This document shows positions 56,443 through 64,000 of a stretch of 64,000 bases of DNA, piece by piece. The position numbers and the translations under genes are program-made. This stretch comes from Coriolopsis trogii (Eukaryota > Basidiomycota > Agaricomycetes > Polyporales > Polyporaceae). The notes beneath the pieces were generated by a model, which worked only from the letters and a program-made list of their open reading frames with translations, was not told the origin of the DNA and did not search any database. The stretch covers positions 1,550,001 to 1,614,000 of the forward strand of contig JAHYIO010000031.1 of assembly GCA_020543525.1 (NCBI GenBank), in the 5' to 3' direction. Each line of letters opens with the position of its first letter. The stretch's first letter is position 1.

Positions 56443-58292
56443 ATGCAGAGACGCACGTCGTTGCAGCGCCTTCGCAAGCTGTCCGACTCTATCATGTGAG
56501 TAATCATGTTAACCAAGCGTTTGCCAAATACCAAGCCACTCACCACACCACACCCCATCCCTCTCCCCACTGCGACCGGACACATCCACACAGCCAAGCC
56601 GTAGTCCCAAGCAAGCCCGACCCCGAAAGCTCCTTCTTCGAGTACGGCAAGAAAGGCTGGCACGCACCCGCCCCGCCACCCGACCCCTCGCTCAAACGGC
56701 GCCCCTCCCACCGCAAAGTCTCGAAAGACCAGATCACCTACCCGCTCATCCACCCCACAGACACCCTCGACCTCTGGATCGAGAGCTCGACGATGAGCGC
56801 AGCCGCCGCCGCCCGCAAACGCTCCAAGTCCCAGGAGCCCGAACGGCCCCGAGAGCGGGCAGAGCGACCGCCACGCCCGAGCCTCGACGAGCGGCCCCCG
56901 GTCGTGCGCGACCCGCACCTGCGAGAGAGGGAGCAGCAAGTGTACCGCAGCGCGAACAACGCGAAGAGGCCCGAGCGACCGAGCGAGGAGGACCTGCCCT
57001 ACGGCCCGCGCGGCGGCATCCCGAAAGCTCTCCTCGATGAAGGCCTCCCGCCCGCCCCCGCTGCGGCGGTGAGAGGTCGCGCGAGGCCTCCCATCGCCAA
57101 GTCGAACACGGTCCCTTTCCCGTCTAACCAGCGTCCGCCGCCGGCCTCTGCGAGTTCGAAGCTCTTCAATCCATTCGCCACGAGCGCTGACACAAGCACT
57201 GCCCAGCGAGGACGGACCCAGGAGCCTTCGTCCGCGCGATCCGCAGCACAGGTAAATCGGGCCCAGACCTACACCCACACCCAGACGCGGACACAGGCGG
57301 ACCTGCGTCGGCACGGTACGATCCCCGACCCACAGCGCGACCGCGAACGGCGACCGAAGCCGCCGCCAAAGGACGCGAAGTGGTTGGTGGCGAGCGCCAG
57401 CGCCGAAGACGTTCGTCTCGCCGCTACCGCGACGGCCACCTCCGCCGCGCCCACACAATCTCGTCATGGTCGGGTGCGCAGGATCTCCTCCACCGGGGAC
57501 GTCAACCTTCCCCCACAGCATGCGCGGTACCAGCCCAAGCCCAGACATGAGAGCGAGCGCGAGTCCCAGCAACAGCAGCGCGGCCGCGGCGGTGAGAACG
57601 ACTCCCGCCCCGCGCCAGAGCTGCGCACCGTCAAGTCCTCCCCTCTGAGCGCGCGCCCCTCCCCGCCGCAGAGCGCACCCGCGTTTGCGCGAGGTTACGG
57701 GCTGCCTGCGCACCCAGCTGTGTTCCTCGAGCGTGGGCGCTCTGGAAGTAGGCGTGAGGATCGCCATCCCGACGTCCCGCGCGACGTCTCCCCGGAGAAC
57801 CGGCTCACGATGCTAACTCACCGGTCTGCCGATGAAGCCCGTCCTCGTGTCGTCCACCCCGCTTCCGTCAACACCCACCGCCAGCGCGAGCGCGAGCAGG
57901 AGCGGCCGAACGACATCTCGACCACGCCCGCGAACACCGAGGCCAGCATGCGCGCAAAGGCGTCGGCGTCCGCACCACGCCCTTTGGTCGTGTCCAAGAG
58001 CCAGAACCGGGCGGAATCCGAGCGCCAGCGGGAGATCGAGCGAGAGATACGGCTTGACCGGCGGCTCCGACGGCAGGAGGAGAGGGCTGCGCGCGACTTG
58101 CGGTCCTACGGGGCGATGGACGACTTCGCGCGTCAGATCTGCCTCGCCCTCGCCGAGCCCGAGAGCGCGACCCCAGTGCAGTGGGACGTGTACATCGCGG
58201 GCGCGAAGGATCACGGAACGCGTCCGCTCGTTACCCGTAAGAACAAGGAGCGGGAGCGGGAACGCGACGAAATGTCTCGCACGAAGTTTTGA
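56443..58292 (+). CDS. Arg-rich disordered protein (583 aa)
   Basis: Exons 56443-56495 and 56594-58292. The first exon gives MQRRTSLQRLRKLSDSI, a basic amphipathic helix; the 98-nt intron keeps frame. Residues ~20-75 (FFEYGKKGWHAP, YPLIHPTDTLDLWIE) look the most ordered. The rest is disordered, rich in Arg, Pro, Ser and Glu, with RERERQ-type charged stretches and a helical charged segment (RQREIEREIRLDRRLRRQEE) near residue 505. The C-terminal ~60 residues (YGAMDDFARQICLALAEP, VQWDVYIAGAKDHG) look folded again. No known domain is recognised. Nuclear or cytoskeletal scaffolding would fit the composition, but that is speculation. Confidence 0.75.
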
Positions 58293-58745
58293 GGTGCTTT
58301 GACGAGTCCCATAGTCCATGCCCTGCTATGACCAACCATGGTTGACCGTGATCGACACGCGTAGCTTGCACGTACTGACACGCTCACTTCCCTGGCCCTT
58401 GACATTCGGCTCACATTCATGACGTGCTTCTTTGTCCTTCGTCATTGCTTGCCCAGGGACATTGATCCCTGTTGTATTTCTAGGTTATATTAGTGCATTC
58501 GCAGTATACGCCCGCCCAGGAGCGCGGCACTCACCCTCATTATACAAACACACTACCCACACTATCCCTGTTTTCCTCCCCCACTGTATCCATACCCCTC
58601 GTAAATTATGTTGATGACTTAGAATATTTATGCCCTGTACGTCTCATTACCTTTCCAGAAACGGTGATCTATGTTTCGGTCAAGTATCGGCATGGCAAGT
58701 GACGACGAGGCAATCGTCATAAAACCTGATCTGCAGACATGAGCA
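58293..58745. other. Convergent intergenic region
   Basis: 3' flanks of the Arg-rich protein gene (+) and the TAPT1-family gene (-). No other feature. Confidence 0.6.
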
Positions 58746-61136
58746 TCACCAGATACGTTTCACCATCGTAAATCTCGTAATCTCTTCCAGAGCCAACCGC
58801 TTCTTCTTCCCGCCCTCCTTGTCACCTTCCCCTGGCTTCCGCTCGCCGATCTCGGCGACGGGACTGGCGTCGTCCCGCTTGTTGTCAAGAAGCGTCTTGA
58901 GCTCCTTGTTGTACCTCTGTACAAAGTCTGTCAGCGGCATAGATCGGAGGCGTCGGGGCAGAAAGTGTACCTGCTCCTCCTTGCCCTCGCCGATGGGATC
59001 ACGCCCAAAGTCGTTGATCCGGTCCGCCTCTTCGCGCGCCTCCATGTCCGCCCTCCGACGTGTTGCATACGTGAGCAGCTGCACCCCGAGCATGATCTTG
59101 AGGACGAGAATGCTACATCGCCCGGCCATCAGCATACGGGGAGCGCGACGCGCCGTGTGCGGAACTCACCATCCCCACACCATGAAGGCCAGCGCAGCCC
59201 ACTTTGCAACGTTCGTCCAGTCGTTGGGCGTGTACTCTTGCCACGAGCGAGTATACAGCGGGGATTCGTCCGCGTGCATAGATATAAGCAGAGTGATCGA
59301 CTGTGTGCCGATGAGAACCGCGAGGACCGCGAGCGGCACGGAAGCAAAGCCGAGGCGACGGGCGACCAAGGGTGATTGGTCGACATACGTATGCTTCCGC
59401 GCTCCACGCCGGCCGACAGCGCTACCGCTTGCAAGGTCCCGACAGAGCACATCCGTGTAGCGTTCGTACACGGACGGGCGGATGTGATTGAATTTGGTGA
59501 TGAACGCGTGCTTGAGCCAATCGACTACCGTTTCCGACGCCATGACCGTTAGGACGGGCTGTGGAGGTGGTGAGCGTCAGGAGTCATGCACATCGACACG
59601 CCCATACGTACGTAGAAAATGGTCCATAGCACATTGTTTCCGCGGAACCAGCCGAAGCTCTTCGGTAGCGCGAAGCCTTCGCTGAAGTTGAACGTCGAGC
59701 CAGATAACTCGATCAGGTTACGGAAGGCGACCACAAGCAACATCAAAGCGAGGGTAAACCGTTCCACAATGTCTGTTCGAGATGAGCATTGAATGTCAGA
59801 AGGGTACACGTGAAGCGACCCCACCTGCACAGGTGATCTGGAAGAGGTTGTCCTTCTCGAACTTCTTGAAGACGCTGCCTTTGATCTCGACAAACTGGTT
59901 GGACACCAACAATGTCAATAACGCATTGTCGTAGGAATTGACGGCCACGTTCAAAGATATCATTTGGTATATCATAACGAGGGCGTGCGCAACTGCTCAT
60001 ACTTGTCATCGCTGATGTGTCCAAGATGAGTTGTAAGACTCACCAGTATATATCACGGCCAACAAGAAGTAGAAAAAGGGTCGCAGCGTATGCGATGAAG
60101 GCCGCTTTCTATGTGATATGACCTCCAGTGTCGAGCGCGAGAACAGACAATCAATAACGTCTTGCCCAATTGAAGCACACAGACGGTCCGCGATCTGGGA
60201 GGGCAATCATGATGGCTGCATGAGAAAATGCAACAAGCCGTGACGTCGTGGAAATTGCGTACTTCTAGTGCATTGAAGATGACATACAGCTTGATAGTGT
60301 CTTGACCGCGGATAAAGTGGTATAGTTTACTGGCATCCGTCAGGGGAGCCAGGATCACAATGGAGATCACGAGGAGGGTAGTTCGTAGGATGTCTGCCTT
60401 CTGAGAAGGAGGCAGAGGTGGTGCATTGCGAGAGACTGTGTTCACAATCAATCGCCAGAAGGCAAACGCAAAGCGTATGGGTAGGATGGTGAACGTGTAC
60501 ATGAAAGAATCCAGACAGACAACGAATCCAAAAAGAAAGATCTAGCAACTCGAATTCGTCAGAGGAAAGAGCAAGAATTACGGAGACGCAACTCACCTTC
60601 TCGAGAGCGACCGGCATATATAGGAAGTTGCTCACTCTCTCCCATTTGAGCTCCTGATGCGAATCGAAGTCGGTGGCAAGGAGTTCTTCGCGCAGATAGT
60701 CCCATATTGAGAATGGGGGTGGCTCATACACAGAGTCAAGGCTCCCAAAAGAAGGCAACGGTGCTGAAAGAGAGGCAGTAGGCTGGAGGGGTGGTGACGG
60801 AGATATGGGTGTGGGTGGAAGAGATGCATATGCAAGAGGTGGTCGGGAGGGTTCAAGCGAGTCTGCACGGCTATCGTTGGAAGGAAACGCATTTACAATG
60901 TCGGAGAATCTGTATGTGTTGTCATCTTCGGAGTGAAAGCCATCATGCGCGTGATTGGGGGAGAAGTCGAACGTTTCGTCGCTTGAAACAGAGGAACCTC
61001 GTCTCCGACTCTTTGCGCCGGAAGACGAGCTAGCCATACCGTTCAATTTCGGGTTCCATCGAGCTCCTGTGGCAGCAGAGGCAGAGAAGTACCTCCTTAC
61101 GCGTTTTCGTTTCGGAGAGCGCGATACCTGAGGCAT
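58746..61136 (-). CDS. TAPT1/EMP65-family multi-pass membrane protein (666 aa)
   Basis: Eight exons: 61136-60597, 60541-60263, 60194-60044, 59992-59825, 59772-59612, 59558-59170, 59112-58971 and 58916-58746. After a ~150-residue Ser/Pro-rich N-terminus come the family landmarks in order: WDYLREELLATDF, ERVSNFLYMPVALEK, IFLFGFVVCLDSFMYTFTILP, ASKLYHFIRGQDTIKLYVIFN, IADRLCASIGQDVID, ISLNVAVNSYDNALLTLLVS, NQFVEIKGSVFKKFEKDNLF, DIVERFTLALMLLVVAFRN and ASETVVDWLKHAFITKFN. Human TAPT1 and yeast Emp65 (an ER protein working with Slp1 in folding-related functions) belong here. Multiple membrane helices are visible, and the C-terminus is charged. An alternative ATG at 61037 would remove 33 residues. 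Its start lies 241 bp from the divergent gene at 61378. Confidence 0.93.
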
Positions 61137-61377
61137 ATTGGGATTGGTGCGGTTTCCTGTTCAGGACTAGAAGGGAAGTAGGGACGGCTGGCCAGCTTTC
61201 GAGCAGAGTCCGTAAGTTCGTTGTAGGTTGTATCCTCAAGCCAAGCTTGTGGTCGAGGATATCACCGGCAGAGAAGATTCAGACCAGATGAGGAGCCATG
61301 ACACGAGTGGTGGTCTCTGGCAACACGCACAACGTCAGCAGCTCATCTAATCTTATCACACGTTAACGCGCCTGGCA

Positions 61378-62562
61378 ATGTCAACCCCCCCCCGGGTTGT
61401 TCTGCCCCAGTATACACAAGCCTTCGCTGCTCTCTCAGGACGCGCTCTCCGTAACACACCCAACCTCCTCAGTCTGTCTCTGTCTACTGTCTTGTGCCCC
61501 ATTGGCGAGTACTTGTGTGGTTCTTCGTGCCGACTCCAACAGCTTGCCATCTCGTGTATCTGGGACGTCTATCTCTCTATGTGGCTGGGGGAGCAATCCA
61601 CGATCTGCGCCTTCCACTATACCGGCATGTCTCAGACTCCTGCGCTGCTCGAACCTGTAGCTCTTCCGAACTTGAACACACTCGTATCATATCCCCGAAT
61701 TCTCACCCAACTTGCTCCCGGCCGACCAGTACGAGAAGTATGCGTCACTCTACACTGCGGACAGTCGGAGATCAGTGCATTCGCACAATCTTGCGAATTC
61801 TCCGCCAGTCCCATCACCGCCCTAGCTGTGCTGCTTACTCCTCGTGGAACGCCGTCAGTGCACGAAGTGTTCCAGTGGCTGGCCCCTCTCAATCAACATC
61901 TGCCCAATCTAGTCAATTTCACGTACAAATTGAACAACTACAGTTTCGATGCGGTGAGTTTACTCATCGTCTCTCACAACCGTATTTATGCTCATACGTA
62001 TGTAGGATTATTTCCAAGGTCTCCTCGAGTTTATCACTTCCTTTCGACGACTGGAGTTCGATGATGGCGACTGGTCCACCAACGGAGAGTTGACGTCATG
62101 CAGCGACGAAGAGATGTTTGAATGCATCCTTCGGGCGCGACGGCTTGGCATACTCGTCGACCTATCTGCCCAGCTCTCCGTATGATCCGCCTTCCAGATA
62201 GCCTCTTCGCCCGCCAAGAGTCTGGGGAGTGGATTACCCTAGCCGCCGTCTACGCGCTATTTCTACAGGCACTTCACTATCAAGCCCGGCCAGATGACTC
62301 CACGGAGACGCGTCGTGTTCGCCCCGACGATGAATCGTTACTTCGCATCTCATCCGCACTCACGGCAGCCGAAACGAAGGCGGCGATCCTGGAGGGTATG
62401 CGTGACGATCTCCGTAAGATGCACGTGGATTGGGTGAAAAGCTCGTTCCAGGAGAGGGTGCATTGGCTCATGTTGCACGCAACGGAAGAACGGCTCGTTC
62501 TTAAGCTCAATGCTCTGTACCATACGACTCTTCGTGTGCGCCGCGATCTCTGCCTCTGTTGA
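61378..62562 (+). CDS. Unrecognised leucine-rich protein, F-box/LRR-like (347 aa)
   Basis: Exons 61378-61953, 62006-62179 and 62269-62562. The first intron (52 nt) is clear. The second (89 nt, GTATGA donor, TTCTACAG acceptor) is needed to join two good frames; without it the protein ends at 62185 after 251 residues. The early part has LRR-like spacing (LRNTPNLLSLSLS, CRLQQLAISCIWDVYLSMW, PNLNTLVSYPRIL), as in fungal F-box/LRR proteins, but no F-box is visible. The start codon is followed almost at once by a run of ten C, so the N-terminus may be truncated or mis-sequenced. The C-terminal exon is charged and helical. Function unknown. Confidence 0.6.
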
Positions 62563-62709
62563 ACATCCCTTCCTTCACATTGCTCTCTGTTCTTTGGTTG
62601 TGTCTATTGCTCGATGTATTACCTTGTGCGTGTCTTCTACATACTGAGCTGTGCTGGTATCTGCTGTAACAATGTTCACTCATCGAAATGATCTCCAGTC
62701 GCTATACCA

Positions 62710-64000
62710 TTATACCTGATTCTGAGGTTCTTCATCCGCAAATGCCTTCGTTGTCCCCCCTGCCTCTCTGTACAACGTCGCTTTCCAGGCTCCTTCAACC
62801 TATATCGGTTTGGACAAGTCAGCTCACGCATCTCACGCCGTCAACGGTGGTGAGGCATACGTCATGCAAATATATCCAGTCATGACTCCCCCAACGCTCG
62901 TCAATGCGGTCCGCAACCCTCTCGTCCCATGGCAAGTGCTTACCCTTCTCCGCCACAGCACCCATGCGTCTAAGCTCTCCAAACAGACGGGAATAGTATG
63001 GACTGCGGGTCTCGTCGAACAGGCGGAGTGCTTCTGAGAGCGGTAGCTTATGCAAGAGCGCGTGCGAGAGGGCCTGGCCTAGCGTCCACGCGTCTTCGAG
63101 CGCGAAGGCTGCTCCTGACCCGAATGCCCCAGACAGCGCTACGGAAAAGTCAGCGTCTGACTGGAGGGAGTGTATGAAGAGTAACTCACGGTGAGAAGCG
63201 TCTCCTAACAGGGCGACCGAGCCGTGGCTGACTACCGTTTGCAGCTGAGGTCCGCCGAAGAACGCGAATTGCTTGATAGTTTCGGATGGGATAGCGTCCA
63301 CAATGGCACGCGCAACAGGGTGGTACTCCTACACCGTCCAGGTGACAATATCAGTCTGATATGAGCGCGCTTTCTGCCTTCAGATTTGTAGACGCACGGT
63401 GAAGTGTCTCTTCATCGTCTCCTTGTCCGCAGGTTGGCCCCACGACACAGCTTCTCCCACCTCTTTCGGCTCTGGACCTCTCCCGCTCACTTCGAAGAGT
63501 CCGTCCCCGATTGGTGTTGTGTACAAAGACGTGTCCGGTCCGAGCCAGAAGAGCGTCTTGCGAGGCAGGTCCGGGATGTGTTCCACAAGAGAGATGGGGA
63601 AGATGCTCCTGTAACCGACGCGCCCGGAGTAGGCAATGGTATGGGACGGGAATACCGTCCGACGGACGACCTGATGATAGACATAAACAACCTCTGCAGC
63701 CAAAGCGGATTACTACCAAACATGCCCACCGAGCGAATGCCATCCGCGCCTACCACGAGATCGACGACGGTCGAGAAGCCATCTTCGAATCTCAGGTTCA
63801 CTTCGCCGGAGGGTAGGAACTCAAGCTCCGAAAGCCGCTTCTGGAGGTGAATACGTTCTTTCGGCGCAACCTTGAGCAACGTCTGCTGGAGACGCGATCT
63901 CTGCGTTCGGACATGGCGCTTGTGTTCCGGGACATTCGCTGGGACGATCTCGGTTCAGCCAGCCGGTACAAGAGCAGGGGATGGAAGAATGCTTACGGGA
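62710..64000 (-). CDS. FAD-dependent monooxygenase, salicylate-hydroxylase-like, 3' part
   Basis: The 5' end is outside the window. Exons on the minus strand: 64000-63997 (continuing beyond), 63938-63730, 63670-63398, 63328-63190, 63138-62861 and 62799-62710. Visible motifs are RSRLQQTLLKVAPKERIHL, the DG motif VVGADGIRS, GRVGYRSIFPI, and the FAD-binding GD motif VALLGDASHPLSGAFGSGAA. This is the class A flavoprotein hydroxylase fold, and the distance between motifs is normal. The N-terminal GxGxxG is not in the window. The last intron (62860-62800) is preferred because it restores a typical helical tail (EGAWKATLYREAGG); reading through would end at 62819. Substrate unknown; fungal members act on salicylate, phenols or secondary metabolites. 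Confidence 0.88.

Noticed and set aside
56382..57767. 461-codon minus-strand frame
   Set aside because: It is antisense to the Arg-rich protein, created by GC-rich codon bias; its Gly/Arg-rich translation has no domain.
63900..64000. Plus-strand open frame reading DIRWDDLG...
   Set aside because: The minus strand here has a well-formed exon of the FAD monooxygenase and a 58-nt intron with GTAAGC donor; the plus frame is its shadow.
1..64000. tRNA genes, CRISPR arrays, secondary-metabolite or defence clusters
   Set aside because: I looked for tRNA-like T-loop boxes, regularly spaced repeats and polyketide/NRPS or toxin-antitoxin motifs and saw none. A tRNAscan or Infernal run would be decisive for RNAs.

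Overview
The window is nuclear DNA of a filamentous basidiomycete, most likely an Agaricomycete; a polypore-type genome is a guess. The evidence is dense genes on both strands with many short spliceosomal introns (mostly 46-80 nt, GT...AG with a short CTNAC-like branch site), GC-rich exons, and families typical of mushroom-forming fungi: a BTB/POZ protein of the expanded fungal kind, a secreted family often mislabelled 'ribosomal protein s17', EthD, CDC24 and a fungal-type THI6 fusion. Exon-intron models were built by hand from reading frames, splice signals and family similarity. No database search was run.

Layout, left to right. 1-965: the 3' end of a single-pass membrane protein. 1406-5007: an imperfect tandem duplication carrying two intact copies of an unrecognised 267-residue gene. 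4926-7180 (-): SPO11, the meiotic double-strand-break nuclease, whose 3' tail lies inside the duplicated unit. 7455-8608 (-): BTB protein. 9399-11555: caprin-like RGG protein. 12088-13550: mitochondrial carrier. 14173-18044: RhoGAP. 19142-23319: GH63 glucosidase-like enzyme with 17 exons. 23611-24697: lipocalin-like protein. 26336-29638 (-): CDC24 RhoGEF. 29639-35368: a gene-poor stretch.

Right half. 35369-38181: RAP1-like telomere protein with BRCT and three Myb-like modules. 38485-38956: EthD protein. 39614-41095: phytanoyl-CoA-dioxygenase family. 41250-43552 (-): bifunctional THI6. 45773-47362: secreted protein. 48360-50807: divergent ER Hsp70 (BiP-like) ending in HIEL. 51953-53138: 7-TM protein. 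53614-54341 (-): PalI/SUR7-like protein. 56443-58292: Arg-rich disordered protein. 58746-61136 (-): TAPT1/EMP65 family. 61378-62562: unrecognised leucine-rich protein. 62710-64000 (-): FAD monooxygenase, 5' end outside the window.

Most genes look like independent housekeeping or cell-biology genes; no secondary-metabolite or defence cluster is visible. Thematic links are loose: CDC24 and the RhoGAP (small-GTPase control of polarity), SPO11 and the RAP1-like protein (meiosis and telomeres). The points most worth following are the orphan-gene duplication whose breakpoint captured the end of SPO11, the HIEL-tailed BiP paralogue, the three-Myb RAP1-like protein, the caprin-like protein, and at least four probable GC-AG introns.
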